Shown here one piece after another: positions 15,161-24,390 of a stretch of 64,000 nt of DNA. Position 1 is the first letter of the stretch; every line of letters starts with the position of its first letter. The notes under the pieces are model-generated. The model worked only from the letters and a program-made list of their open reading frames with translations. It made no database searches and was not told the origin of the DNA. Source of the DNA: Tessaracoccus massiliensis (GTDB taxonomy: Bacteria > Actinomycetota > Actinomycetes > Propionibacteriales > Propionibacteriaceae); contig NZ_LN623538.1 in the NCBI RefSeq assembly GCF_000826065.2, forward strand, positions 1-64,000, read 5' to 3'. The position numbers were made by a program, and so were the translations under genes.

Positions 15161-15198
15161 ACCGTTGCCCTTGTCTCCCGGGAGACAAGGGCAACGGT
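15161..15198. terminator. Perfect 38-nt palindrome (two 19-nt arms, no spacer)
   Basis: Arms 15161-15179 and 15180-15198 are exact reverse complements with CCCGGG at the centre. It lies 66 bp after the DUF305 stop and 5 bp from the 3' end of the opposing tRNA-Lys gene. It most simply acts as a bidirectional terminator. Confidence 0.7.
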
Positions 15199-15202
15199 GG
15201 GT

Positions 15203-15278
<76 letters not shown>

Positions 15279-15361
15279 GCGCGAGGAATAACTCTAGACC
15301 TCGCGAATCGAGTTGTCCAATCGAGCTCGCTTCGAGGGTGAAAGGCCTTGTGGGGGCCGAG

Positions 15362-15700
15362 TTAGTCGATGATGTTCGGCAGGGCCCGGTCCAGCGCGTC
15401 CTCGACGTCGAGCCGGGTCTCAGGGCGGGTCACGCGGGAGACCTCCTCGCCGTCGCGCAGCAGCACCATGGTGGGCCACAGCTTGATGCCGAAGGAGCGA
15501 CCCAAGGGGAGGCCCTTGCCGTCGGCCACCTTGATCCGCTTGATGTCCGGGCGGTTGTCCAGCGCGTCATTGAGGGCGGGGGCCGAGGCGCGGCAGTAGC
15601 CGCACCAGTTCTGGCCGAACTCTAGGGCGACAAGGCCGGACGTTGCGTCGATCTCGTCACGGGTGGGCTGTTCATCCTGGTATCCGAGCGTCATGTCCAC
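15362..15700 (-). CDS. Thioredoxin-like protein
   Basis: A 112-aa thioredoxin-fold protein. The active site is NWCGYC (Cys33, Cys36), a glutaredoxin-like variant of WCGPC. The cis-proline loop is LWPTMVLL (about residues 76-83), as in thioredoxins. It lacks any signal peptide and should be cytoplasmic. It stands alone between tRNA-Lys and a plus-strand gene. Start at ATG 15700, or six bases later at 15694. Confidence 0.85.
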   Translation of the reverse strand: MDMTLGYQDEQPTRDEIDATSGLVALEFGQNWCGYCRASAPALNDALDNRPDIKRIKVADGKGLPLGRSFGIKLWPTMVLLRDGEEVSRVTRPETRLDVEDALDRALPNIID

Positions 15701-15791
15701 AGCCTAATGCGCCGTGCGGGCGGCGGAAAAGGGTCAGACAAATCTTCGGTCAGGGCTTCCCTCGGTCGAATAGATGGGCTAATATATAGGC

Positions 15792-17243
15792 ATGGAAAAC
15801 GGTGATGCACGCGAATTAGCGGAGAGGCTGCTCGAGGAGCACCTCGCTGAGCGCCGTGCCCGTGCCAACCAGGTGCTCCTGGTCGCGGAGTTGGCTGAGC
15901 ACTACATCCTCCCGGCCGGTGCCGAGGTGGTGCACGGCGTGATGGTGGATGCCCTGGTGGAGGAGGTCTATCCCATCGGGGGGCCCGGCGCGCCCAACAT
16001 CTCCGAGTTCGCTCCCCTCGAAATCGCGGCGCTGCTGCGGATCTCCAAACGCAAGGCTGCCGTCATGATCGAAGGTGCGGTCTTCCTCAAGTGGCAGCTG
16101 CCCACCCTGCATCAGAAGGTGGAGCGCCTCCTGGTGGATGCTGACCGCGCCGTCCAGGCGGCCTATGCGGTCTCCCATCTCCCGCGTGAGCTGGCAGAGG
16201 TTGCCATTGAGAGGTGGTCACTCATCCAGGAGCGGTACTCCTGGGCAGGGGCCTTCAAGAGGCTGGACGAGATCATCGCAGAGGTTGATCCCTGGCGTGT
16301 CGTGGACGAAGAGAAGGCGCTGGAGCAGCGGGAGGCAAAGGTGTCCACCGGCTCACTGCTACCGGGCCAGGCGGTGTTGGGGTTCGTGGAGGCCACCGTC
16401 GACGTCATCGACGCCAAGCTGTTTGACGCCGCACTGAGCCAGATCGCGGAGCTGTTGAAGAAGGTGCAGGGGGATGAATCGACCCTGGACGTGCGCCGCT
16501 CCAAGGCCTTCGGAGTGCTGGCACGCCCCGCCTACGCGTTGGCGTTGCTCCAGCAGGGAGCCAGGAACCTGTCCGCAGAGGATCAGTTGCCTCTGGAGCC
16601 GGTGGGTGATGACGGCCTGCCGCTGCATGCTTCCGCCGAGCGCTACCTGCCCTCAGGATGCGCCGGCCATGTGTGCGGCACCATCGATGTGCCCCTGGAG
16701 CGGCTGATGCCCAAGGTCAGCGTCGACGTCGTGGTCGAGGCTGACGCGGTGGGCGCACATGCCATCGCCCGCATCGACGACGCCGTCACCATCGCCGTGG
16801 AGTCGCTGGGCGACGTGCTCGAGGGTAAGAACGTCAGGCTGCGGCCGGTCATCGATCTGCCGCGGATGCCGGAAGAGGATCAGTACCGGCCCAGCGTCGC
16901 GATGAGGCGGGCAGTCCTCACCCGGTGGCGCACGGAGTGCTTCCCCTTCTCGAATTCCAGATCGATCAAGAAGGATCTGGACCACATCATCGAATGGGTG
17001 AAGAGCAGGGGTCCCGGGCAGACGAATCTCTGGAATCTGGTGCCTGAGCCCAGACGGTTGCATCGCGCGAAAACAGCGGGGCTGTGGATGCTTTTCATGG
17101 ATGAGTACGGCCGCGCCATCTGGACGAGCCCGCTGGGGTTCCGCTACGTGGTCACCCCGTACGGGACCGAGCCGTTGTTGTCGCTGAGTCGTTACGGCCG
17201 CGACTACACGCGGCACACGATCCCCCTGTCCCGTGCTTCGTGA
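15792..17243 (+). CDS. DUF222/HNH-type protein
   Basis: A 483-aa protein of the abundant actinobacterial DUF222 plus HNH group. The N-terminal two thirds are helical (DUF222-like), including LEIAALLRISKRKAAVMIEGA and LPRELAEVAIERW. The C-terminus keeps an HNH-like layout: DLDHIIEW, then TNLWNLVPEPRRLHRAKTAG. The CxxC zinc pairs that normally frame the HNH core are absent, so nuclease activity may be lost. The family is thought to be mobile or self-propagating DNA, but no homing signal is visible here. Confidence 0.8.
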   Translation: MENGDARELAERLLEEHLAERRARANQVLLVAELAEHYILPAGAEVVHGVMVDALVEEVYPIGGPGAPNISEFAPLEIAALLRISKRKAAVMIEGAVFLKWQLPTLHQKVERLLVDADRAVQAAYAVSHLPRELAEVAIERWSLIQERYSWAGAFKRLDEIIAEVDPWRVVDEEKALEQREAKVSTGSLLPGQAVLGFVEATVDVIDAKLFDAALSQIAELLKKVQGDESTLDVRRSKAFGVLARPAYALALLQQGARNLSAEDQLPLEPVGDDGLPLHASAERYLPSGCAGHVCGTIDVPLERLMPKVSVDVVVEADAVGAHAIARIDDAVTIAVESLGDVLEGKNVRLRPVIDLPRMPEEDQYRPSVAMRRAVLTRWRTECFPFSNSRSIKKDLDHIIEWVKSRGPGQTNLWNLVPEPRRLHRAKTAGLWMLFMDEYGRAIWTSPLGFRYVVTPYGTEPLLSLSRYGRDYTRHTIPLSRAS

Positions 17244-17249
17244 ATTCCC

Positions 17250-19037
17250 TCAGGCCTCTTCCGCAGGGGGATCAGTGAACAGCAGCCATGCGTAGCCGTA
17301 CGGCGGCAACTCGATGCGGTAGTTCTGACCGATCACCTGAGGAGCCTCGGGGATGCTGCCCGACAACACGGCCGGCGTCTGCCCCTCCAGTCCGGGGAGT
17401 GTGAACCCCGCCATCTGCGGCCAGGCCGTGAGGTTGTTCACGCACACCACCCGGGTGCTGCCCTGCCGGCGCTCGAAGGCCAGCACCTCCTCCAAGCAGT
17501 CCAGCTCGTGGTACGCGCCGATGCCGAACACCTCGTGCTTGCGGCGCTGTTGGAGGGTGTGGCGCAGCCAGTTGAGCAGCGACTCGGGGTTGGCCTGCTG
17601 GTCCGCGACGTTGACCGTCTGCGCCCCGAACGGGGGCGCGCAGGGGATGGGCTTGTTGAACAGATACGGGTTCGCCTCCGAGAAGCCGGCACCGGGCATC
17701 TCGCTGGTCCACTGCATTGGGGTGCGCACCCCGTCGCGGTCCGGCAGCCAGATGTTGTCGCCCATCCCGATCTCGTCGCCGTAATAGAGCACGGGGGAGC
17801 CGGGCAAGGCCAGGAGCAGCGCGTGCATCAACCTGATCTGCCGCTCGTCGTTGTCCAGCAGCGGCGCGAGGCGACGGCGGATGCCCAGGTTGAGGCGCAT
17901 CTTCGGCACCGGGGCGTACTCGTTCCACAGGTACTTGCGCTCGTCCTCGGTCACCATCTCGAGCGTCAACTCGTCGTGGTTGCGCAGGAACGTGGCCCAC
18001 TGGCAGCCGTCCGGCAACTCTGGGGTGTCGGCCAGGATCTCGCTGATCGCCTGGCGTGAGCCCTGCTTCAACGCCATGAACAGCCGTGGCATGACGGGGA
18101 AGTGGAACGCCATGTGGAACTCGTCGCTGTCTCCGAAGTACTCCACCACCTCACGCGGCCACTGGTTCGCCTCCGCCAGCAGCATCCTGCCCGGATACTC
18201 CTCGTCCACCATCGCGCGGATCTTCTTCAGGATCTCGTGGGTGCCTGGCAGGTTCTCGCAGTTGGTGCCCTCTTCCTCGACCAGGTAGGGCACGGCGTCG
18301 AGCCTGAACCCGTCGACGCCCAGGTCCAGCCAGAACCGCAACGCGTTGAGGATCTCCTCGAGCACCTTCGGGTTCTCGTAGTTGAGATCGGGTTGGTGGC
18401 TGTAGAAGCGGTGCCAGTAGAACTGCTTGCGCACAGGGTCGAACTCCCAGTTCGACTCCTCCGTGTCGAGGAAGATGATGCGCGCGTCCTGGTACCCGGT
18501 GTCATCGTCGCGCCACACGTAGTAGTCGCCGTACGGGCCGTCGGGATTCTCGCGCGACTCCTTGAACCAGGGGTGGTCCGACGACGTGTGGTTGAGCACG
18601 AAGTCGCTGATCACCCGGATGCCGCGGGCGTGCGCCTCCCGTAGCAGTTTCTTCATGCTCTCCTGGGTGCCCACCTCCACCTGGACGCCGGTGAAGTGGT
18701 CGACGTCGTAGCCGCCGTCGCGTTCGGGAGAGGGGAAGAACGGCGGGATCCAGATGCAGTCGACGCCCAGCCACGCAAGGTAGTCGAGTTTGCCGATCAG
18801 ACCGTTGAGGTCCCCGGTGCCGGTGCCCGTGCTGTCGGAGAACGAACGCACCCACACCTCGTAGAAGACAGCCTTCTTGAACCACATGGGGTCATCGCTG
18901 AGGCCGCGGGCGGGCGGCGCCGCGGCCTCGGGCTCTGGGGCGGGAACGGCGGGGCTGACGGCGGTCCACGTGGGCGTCGCCGGCGACGGGTTCGTGGGCG
19001 AGGGCTGGGGGATGATCCCAGGCTGCGGTTCGGTCAT
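17250..19037 (-). CDS. treS: Trehalose synthase (maltose alpha-D-glucosyltransferase)
   Basis: A 595-aa GH13 enzyme that interconverts maltose and trehalose. After a Pro-rich N-terminal extension (about residues 1-48), the catalytic barrel begins with [15 protein letters not shown]. Seen: region [12 protein letters not shown], nucleophile region [11 protein letters not shown], acid/base AEANQWP, and [11 protein letters not shown]. The TreS-specific [10 protein letters not shown] and QPDLNYENP segments are present. Its start overlaps the stop of the topoisomerase gene by 4 bp, placing it last in a nadE-topIB-treS operon. No maltokinase domain follows. Confidence 0.93.
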   Translation of the reverse strand: MTEPQPGIIPQPSPTNPSPATPTWTAVSPAVPAPEPEAAAPPARGLSDDPMWFKKAVFYEVWVRSFSDSTGTGTGDLNGLIGKLDYLAWLGVDCIWIPPFFPSPERDGGYDVDHFTGVQVEVGTQESMKKLLREAHARGIRVISDFVLNHTSSDHPWFKESRENPDGPYGDYYVWRDDDTGYQDARIIFLDTEESNWEFDPVRKQFYWHRFYSHQPDLNYENPKVLEEILNALRFWLDLGVDGFRLDAVPYLVEEEGTNCENLPGTHEILKKIRAMVDEEYPGRMLLAEANQWPREVVEYFGDSDEFHMAFHFPVMPRLFMALKQGSRQAISEILADTPELPDGCQWATFLRNHDELTLEMVTEDERKYLWNEYAPVPKMRLNLGIRRRLAPLLDNDERQIRLMHALLLALPGSPVLYYGDEIGMGDNIWLPDRDGVRTPMQWTSEMPGAGFSEANPYLFNKPIPCAPPFGAQTVNVADQQANPESLLNWLRHTLQQRRKHEVFGIGAYHELDCLEEVLAFERRQGSTRVVCVNNLTAWPQMAGFTLPGLEGQTPAVLSGSIPEAPQVIGQNYRIELPPYGYAWLLFTDPPAEEA

Positions 19038-20053
19038 GGCTGAATCTTCCGCGATGATGACAACAACTCAAGGACGGCCTGCTCCAGGCTGCTCTGGCGG
19101 GCGTTGGTGGTGCTGTAGCGCTTCTTGGCCGCGTCGACGATGGTCTCGCCCGATTCGTAGGCGTCGATGATCCGCGGGTCGATGTAGGACGAGCGCGCCA
19201 CCGTCGGCGTGTTGCCCAGGTAGCTGGCCACCTCCTGTACCGCCTGGGTCACGGCCCTCTTCCGCGAGGCCTTGGTCTTGGCGGGCTCCTCCGACCAGGC
19301 GAGCACCTCGGCCGCGATCACCGTGGCGTGCCAGGTGCGGAAGTCCTTGGCGGTCAGCGCGCCGCCGAACAGGGTGCTGAGGTACTCGTTGACGTCGGCG
19401 CTGCTGAGGTCGTGCCAACTGCCACCCTCCTTGTAGGCGAGCAGCCGCTTCGAGTCGCTGTGCCTGCTGCGCAGCTTCTCCAGCGCCTCGATCGCGGGCT
19501 TGTCGTCGACGGCGATGCTGTGCGCGATCCCGGATTTGCCGGTGAAGGAGAACACCAGATCGGAGCCCTTGCGCCGTACGTGCTGACGCTCCAACGTGGT
19601 CAGCCCGAACGAGCCGTGGGCGTCGGTGTAGGCGTCGTTACCGATCCGGAAGTAGCCCACGTCCAGCAGCCGCACCGCGGTGGCGGCGGCGCGCTCGAAC
19701 GGCATGTCGTCCTGGTTCAGGTCGCGGGCGATCCGACGGCGGGCCGACGGGAGCATCTCCGCCGCCGTCGCGATGCGCTGGAACTTGTCGCGGTCCTGCT
19801 TGATCCGCCACTGCGGGTGGTACAGGTACTGGCGGCGCCCCGCCTCGTCGGTGCCGGTGGCCTGCAGATGCCCGTTGGGGTAGGTGCAGATCCACACGTC
19901 GGTCCAGGCCGGCGGGATGGCCAGCGACTTGATCCGCTCCACCTCTTCCTTGGGCAGGGCGTCGCCGTCGGCATCGGTGTAGCTGAACCCCTTGCCGCGC
20001 TTGCGTCGCGTGTAGCCCGCCTGCCGCGGGCTGACCCTTCTGAGTCTGACCAT
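19034..20053 (-). CDS. DNA topoisomerase IB
   Basis: A 339-aa poxvirus-like type IB topoisomerase that relaxes supercoils through a 3'-phosphotyrosine. N-terminal domain includes [14 protein letters not shown] and [11 protein letters not shown]; the catalytic core has [22 protein letters not shown], the DFRTWHAT motif with catalytic Arg/His, and the active-site Tyr in ARSSYIDPR. The ATG at 20053 is chosen over upstream in-frame readings because it gives the family N-terminus. It overlaps treS by 4 bp and follows nadE by 32 bp. Confidence 0.92.
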   Translation of the reverse strand: MVRLRRVSPRQAGYTRRKRGKGFSYTDADGDALPKEEVERIKSLAIPPAWTDVWICTYPNGHLQATGTDEAGRRQYLYHPQWRIKQDRDKFQRIATAAEMLPSARRRIARDLNQDDMPFERAAATAVRLLDVGYFRIGNDAYTDAHGSFGLTTLERQHVRRKGSDLVFSFTGKSGIAHSIAVDDKPAIEALEKLRSRHSDSKRLLAYKEGGSWHDLSSADVNEYLSTLFGGALTAKDFRTWHATVIAAEVLAWSEEPAKTKASRKRAVTQAVQEVASYLGNTPTVARSSYIDPRIIDAYESGETIVDAAKKRYSTTNARQSSLEQAVLELLSSSRKIQP

Positions 20054-20085
20054 GAGTGAAGGGTAGGGGTCAGCGACGCCACCTG

Positions 20086-20928
20086 TCAGGGGTTCAACGT
20101 GGATGAGTCGCGCCACCAGGTGTCGAAGATGGTCACCGGCACGGTGCGCTTGTGCCGGGAGCGCAGCCAGGTGCGCTCGATGTGCGCGGCGGCCTCGTCC
20201 GGTACCTCGCGACCCTCCAGGTAGGCGTCGATGTGCTCGTAGCTGACGCCCATCTCCACCTCGTCCGGCTGGCCGGCCCGCTCGTCGAGGAGGTCCGCGG
20301 TGGGCACCTTGGCCCACAACTGCTCCGGAGCCCCCAGATGCCGGAGCAGTTGCCGGTTCTGGCCCTTGTCGAGGCCGAACAGCGGCAGGATGTCCGCCCC
20401 GCCGTCGCCGAACTTGGTGAAGAAACCCATCACGGATTCCGCGCCGTGATCGGTGCCGATCACCAGCAGGTTGTTGTCACCGGCCACGGCATACTGCGCC
20501 GCCATGCGCATCCTCGCCTTGACGTTGCCCTTGTTGAAGTCGGTGATCTCCGCGCCCACGCTGGTGGTGTACTCGGCTTCGAACGCGTCGACGGCGGTGC
20601 CGATGTTGAACGTCACCTCCCGGTCGGCGGCGACGAAATCCATCGCGGCCTGCGCGTCGTGCTCGTCGTGCTGCACGCGGTAGGGCAGGCGCATCGCGAA
20701 GAATGTCGCCTCCCCGCCCTGCTCGCGGACGCGCTCGGCCGCGAGTTGAGCCAGGCGGCCGGCCAACGTCGAGTCGAGGCCCCCCGAGATGCCCAGGACG
20801 AAGCCCCTGGTGCGGGTCGTGGTCAGGTAGTCCGCCAGGAACTGCACCCGGCGCTCCACCTCCTGGGCCGGATCAATGACGGGCTGCACCCTGAACTCCT
20901 CGACGATTCTTCGCTGGATCTCACGCAT
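20086..20928 (-). CDS. nadE: Ammonia-dependent NAD+ synthetase
   Basis: A 280-aa NadE that amidates deamido-NAD. The PP-loop is [12 protein letters not shown] (about residues 45-56). Further family segments are [46 protein letters not shown] and a C-terminal [10 protein letters not shown]. There is no glutaminase domain, so it uses ammonia. It heads the leftward nadE-topIB-treS cluster. Confidence 0.95.
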   Translation of the reverse strand: MREIQRRIVEEFRVQPVIDPAQEVERRVQFLADYLTTTRTRGFVLGISGGLDSTLAGRLAQLAAERVREQGGEATFFAMRLPYRVQHDEHDAQAAMDFVAADREVTFNIGTAVDAFEAEYTTSVGAEITDFNKGNVKARMRMAAQYAVAGDNNLLVIGTDHGAESVMGFFTKFGDGGADILPLFGLDKGQNRQLLRHLGAPEQLWAKVPTADLLDERAGQPDEVEMGVSYEHIDAYLEGREVPDEAAAHIERTWLRSRHKRTVPVTIFDTWWRDSSTLNP

Positions 20929-20976
20929 GGCACCATTGTCGCTGATGGTGACCAGCGCAGGGTCATCGAGGCGACG

Positions 20977-22941
20977 CTAGGCGTGGGCGTGCGTGCGCTC
21001 GTCGCTGCCACGCTGGAGTACCTGGCCACCGGCCGGTGACGCGCCCCGAGGCAGCCGCGCGGCGCGGAGCCCGTTGAGGATCACCAGCACCTCGGCCACC
21101 TCGTGGATGAGCACCACGGCCGCCAGCCCCAGCACGCCGGTGACGGCCAACGGTGGCAGGACAGCGATGATCGCCAACGACAGCACGATGTTCTGATCGA
21201 TGATCGCCCTGCCCCGCCGGGCATGGTCGAAGGCGGTGGGGATGAGGCACAGGTCGTGGCCGGTGAAGGCGACATCGGCGGATTCGACGGCGGCGTCCGA
21301 GCCGCGTGCTCCCATCGCGACACCGACGGTGGCCGCCGCCAGCGCCGGCGCGTCGTTGATGCCGTCGCCGATCATCGACGTCGGCCGCTGCCTCGACCAG
21401 TCGGCGACGATACGGGCCTTGTCCTCGGGGCGAAGCTCGGCCTGCACATCGTCGATCCCGGCGTCGCGGGCGAGGGCCGCTGCGGTGCGGGCGTTGTCGC
21501 CGGTCAGCATGCTCACTGTCAGCCCGAGTTCGCCGAGTCGGGACACGGCCTCGGCGGACTCCGGGCGCAGCTCATCGCGCACACCGATCGCCCCGGCCAC
21601 CTCGCCGTCGAACTCCACCAGCACGCAGGTCTGCCCGGCGGCCTCCATCCCCGCCACCTCCTGACCCAGAGGACCCGCGTCGATCCAGCGTGGGCTGCCG
21701 ACGGTGACCCTGCGGCTGTCGACGGTGCCGGTCACGCCCCGTCCCGCCTCCTCGGTGACGCCTGCCGCGGGGGACGGGGTGGGCACGGCGTCCGCGATCG
21801 CGGTGGCGAGGGGATGGGTACTGTGTCGCTCCACCGCCGCTGCGGCCGCCAGCACGTCGCCCTCGGCGAACCCTGGTGCGGGGACCACGCGGGCGACGGT
21901 GGGCTCGTTGCGGGTCAGCGTGCCGGTCTTGTCCATGGCGACGTGGCGGATGCGGCCCATCTCCTCGAAGGCGGCGCCGCTCTTGATCACGATGCCCAAC
22001 CTGCTCGCGCCGCCGATCCCGGAGATGACCGTGATGGGCACTGCGATGGCGATGGCGCAGGGCGAGGCGGCCACCAATACGACAAGTGCGCGCGTGATCC
22101 ACACCGTCGGGTCGCCGAGCAGCGAGCCGATGATCCCCACCGCCAGGGCCAGGAGGATGACGCCTGGCACCAGCGGCTTGGCGATCCGGTCCGCGATGCG
22201 CGCACGGGTGCCCTTCTCCGCCTGGGCCTGCTCGACGAGGCGCACGATGGTGGTCAGCGAGTTGTCGCTGCCCGGCGTGGTCGCCTCGACCTCCAGGGCG
22301 CCGGAGGTGTTGATGGCGCCGGCCGGCACGTCGCTGCCGGGCTCGACCTCCACGGGGATGGATTCGCCCGTGATGGCGGAGGTGTCCAATGCAGAGTGGC
22401 CGGAGCGCACGACGCCGTCGGTGGCGACGCGTTCCCCCGGCCGCACCAACAGGACCTGCCCGGCCGCCAGTTCTCTGGCTGCGACCTCCCGTGGCGCGCC
22501 GCCCACCAGGACGGTGGCCGTCTCGGGCACCAGGCGCAGCAGGGAACGCAGCCCGCTGCGCGCCCGGTCCATGGCCTTGTCCTCCAGTGCCTCCGCGAGG
22601 GAGTACAGGAAGGCGAGCGCGGCGGCCTCCTCGACGTAGCCGAGGATGACGGCGCCCACGGCGCTGATCGTCATCAGCAGGCCGATGCCGTAGCTGCCCC
22701 TGGTGACGAGTTTGCGGACCGCCCCCGGCACGAATGTCCAGGCTCCCAGCAGGAGGGAGATCCAGAAGGAGGCCAGCGCCGGGAGGTCCGCATCCAGCCA
22801 GTGGAGGAGAAGGCCGAGCACCAGGAAGACGCCGGAACCGATGGGCAGTATGAGGCCGGGGTCGCGGTACCAGGGCCTACGCTCCTCGTCCTCCTCGACC
22901 GCCACCGGTTCGTCATGGCTGCAACCGCACGCTGAGCTCAC
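20977..22941 (-). CDS. P1B-4-type (SPC) metal-exporting ATPase
   Basis: A 654-aa heavy-metal ATPase. The N-terminus has a short CGC-H putative metal site (residues 5-8), not an HMA domain. Core motifs: ITGES, the transmembrane metal site SPCAIAIAVP, phosphorylation MDKTGTLTRNE, STHPLA and MIGDGINDAPAL. SPC in place of CPC is the P1B-4 hallmark (known members export Co2+ or Fe2+). The last transmembrane segment contains HEVAEVLVILNGLR, related to the P1B-4 HEGxT motif. The tail ends in a His-containing THAHA. A palindromic operator lies about 40 bp upstream. Substrate is an inference. Confidence 0.88.
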   Translation of the reverse strand: MSSACGCSHDEPVAVEEDEERRPWYRDPGLILPIGSGVFLVLGLLLHWLDADLPALASFWISLLLGAWTFVPGAVRKLVTRGSYGIGLLMTISAVGAVILGYVEEAAALAFLYSLAEALEDKAMDRARSGLRSLLRLVPETATVLVGGAPREVAARELAAGQVLLVRPGERVATDGVVRSGHSALDTSAITGESIPVEVEPGSDVPAGAINTSGALEVEATTPGSDNSLTTIVRLVEQAQAEKGTRARIADRIAKPLVPGVILLALAVGIIGSLLGDPTVWITRALVVLVAASPCAIAIAVPITVISGIGGASRLGIVIKSGAAFEEMGRIRHVAMDKTGTLTRNEPTVARVVPAPGFAEGDVLAAAAAVERHSTHPLATAIADAVPTPSPAAGVTEEAGRGVTGTVDSRRVTVGSPRWIDAGPLGQEVAGMEAAGQTCVLVEFDGEVAGAIGVRDELRPESAEAVSRLGELGLTVSMLTGDNARTAAALARDAGIDDVQAELRPEDKARIVADWSRQRPTSMIGDGINDAPALAAATVGVAMGARGSDAAVESADVAFTGHDLCLIPTAFDHARRGRAIIDQNIVLSLAIIAVLPPLAVTGVLGLAAVVLIHEVAEVLVILNGLRAARLPRGASPAGGQVLQRGSDERTHAHA

Positions 22942-22978
22942 ACCCGCCTCCTTCGCGTCCGCGATGACTCTATCGCAT

Positions 22979-22992
22979 TACCCCATGGGGTA
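22979..22992 (-). promoter_or_regulatory. Palindromic operator upstream of the SPC ATPase
   Basis: TACCCCATGGGGTA is a perfect 14-nt palindrome 38 bp before the ATPase ATG. Its TACCCC half-site is the same as in the copB operator at 8053-8069, so a CsoR/RcnR-type repressor is the likely binder. No such gene is present in the window. Confidence 0.6.
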
Positions 22993-23102
22993 TCAGCCGG
23001 GCTGGCTCAGTGGGGTCGTTCATGGTGGAAAGCTCATCACTCTCTCCGCGCTGTGTCACTGCTGCACGCCGCCATCCTATCGCCGCGACCGCGCGCAGAA
23101 GC

Positions 23103-23135
23103 GTCGGGGCGCCACCTCAGCGGTGACGCCCCGAC
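23103..23135 (-). terminator. Terminator-like hairpin after wrbA
   Basis: Stem GTCGGGGCG (23103-23111) with CGCCCCGAC (23127-23135), 9 bp perfect, 15-nt loop, lying 18 bp beyond the wrbA stop. Confidence 0.55.
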
Positions 23136-23152
23136 ACAGAATCAGGAGTGGC

Positions 23153-23752
23153 TCAGCCGGCCAGCTTGCCGCCGACCTCGATGACGCGCTGGGTCATGTG
23201 CTCGAGCGCATCGATGGTGGCCTGTTCGAGTTCGTTCTGGTTCTCGGCGCCGGTGACGTGCGAGACGCCGTACGGGTTGCCGTCGACGAACTTGAGACCG
23301 TCGGTGTAGCCGGGGGCCACGATGATGCCGCCGAAGTGCATCACCATCTGGTAGATGTGCTGCAGCGTGGTCTCCTGGCCGCCGTGCCGGGTCTGCGACG
23401 AGGTGAAGGCCGCGTAGGCCTTGTTCGCGAGCTTGCCCTCGGCCCAGAGGCCGCCGAGCGTGTCGATGAACGACTGGAAGGAACCGGTGACGTTCGAGTA
23501 GCGGGTGGGGGAGCCGAAGATGACCGCATCCGCCCAGACGATGTCGTCGCCCGTGGCGGACGGCAGGTCCTTGGTGGCCTCGTAGTTGGCGCTCCACGCC
23601 GGGTTGTCCTTGAAGACCGACGGATCGACGGTTTCCTTGACGTGGCGCACGCGCACCTCGGCGCCCGCGGCCTCCGCGAACTTCTCGATCTGCTGGGCCA
23701 TCTTCGTGCCGTGGCCGGTGGCTGAGTAATAGATGACGGCGAGCTTGGTCAT
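23153..23752 (-). CDS. wrbA: NAD(P)H:quinone oxidoreductase, WrbA type
   Basis: A 199-aa flavodoxin-like enzyme that reduces quinones by two electrons. FMN-binding loop YYSATGHGTKMA (residues 8-19), then DAVIFGSPTRYSNVTGSFQSFID, the TSSQTRHGGQETT loop typical of WrbA and APGYTD. The ATG at 23752 restores the standard N-terminus MTKLAVIYYS. An inverted repeat lies about 70 bp upstream, possibly its operator. Confidence 0.95.
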   Translation of the reverse strand: MTKLAVIYYSATGHGTKMAQQIEKFAEAAGAEVRVRHVKETVDPSVFKDNPAWSANYEATKDLPSATGDDIVWADAVIFGSPTRYSNVTGSFQSFIDTLGGLWAEGKLANKAYAAFTSSQTRHGGQETTLQHIYQMVMHFGGIIVAPGYTDGLKFVDGNPYGVSHVTGAENQNELEQATIDALEHMTQRVIEVGGKLAG

Positions 23753-23818
23753 GTAGGGCTCCTTCTGAGGTTGGTGACACAGCATCTGCCACGCTAGTGG
23801 GGGACCCAACCGCCGGTC

Positions 23819-23846
23819 AGAAATCCATGTGACTAGTAGGATTTCT
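23819..23846. promoter_or_regulatory. Inverted repeat upstream of wrbA
   Basis: AGAAATCC (23819-23826) and GGATTTCT (23839-23846) form a perfect 8-bp inverted repeat with a 12-nt centre containing ACTAGT. It lies 67 bp from the wrbA start and 35 bp from the divergent pseudogene start, so it could serve as an operator for a dimeric repressor. No regulator gene is adjacent. Confidence 0.45.
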
Positions 23847-23880
23847 CTGCCAGCGCGTCAACCCCGTGGTGTAATGAGCT

Positions 23881-24386
23881 ATGTCTCACCGTCGAGAACC
23901 CACCGCCGCGCAGTCGCGCCGTCCGCTGCCAGTCCTGCTGGCCCTGAGTCTCCTCGTCGGGGTCATGTCCCTGGTACCCGACACGCCCGCCGCCGCGCTG
24001 GACCCGGACCTCGCCCAGTTCGGCCAGGCCGCGGCCTCGGCGGAGCAGTCCGACCGCGACGGGACGTTCCCCGCCAGCAACGCCATCGACGGCGATCCGG
24101 CCACCCGCTGGGCCAGCGGCAACGGGCCCGACGAGGCGGTCTGTCCCTCACCGCCGTGGGGAGCGAGACCTTCTCCTTCAACGCCTCCCCTTACACGCAG
24201 GACGGGCTGGCGAGACGTGCCCACAGCTATGAACTCGTACCGGCGGGCAGCACCGTTTTGTGCCTGGACCACGCCAACGCCGGGATCGGGTCCAACAGCT
24301 GCGGTCCTGAACTCCTCGAAAAGTACCGCGTGGATGCCGAGACGTTCCGGTTCGACATCACCGTGATTCCCACCATCGAGCAGTGA
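23881..24386 (+). pseudogene. Collapsed secreted GH2 beta-galactosidase (F5/8C start fused to LacZ end)
   Basis: From 23881 one frame gives a signal peptide (about residues 14-39) and the start of an F5/8-type C domain (NAIDGDPATRWASGNGPDEA). At about 24138-24147 a second frame takes over: SLTAVGSETFSFNASPYTQ, YELVPAGSTVLCLDHANAGIGSNSCGP and a final FRFDITVIP, which match the last part of the LacZ small-chain domain. Most of a GH2 enzyme is missing and the join is out of frame, so this is an internal deletion remnant. A sugar symporter gene follows at once, consistent with a former lactose-type operon. Confidence 0.75.
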
Positions 24387-24390
24387 ACTA

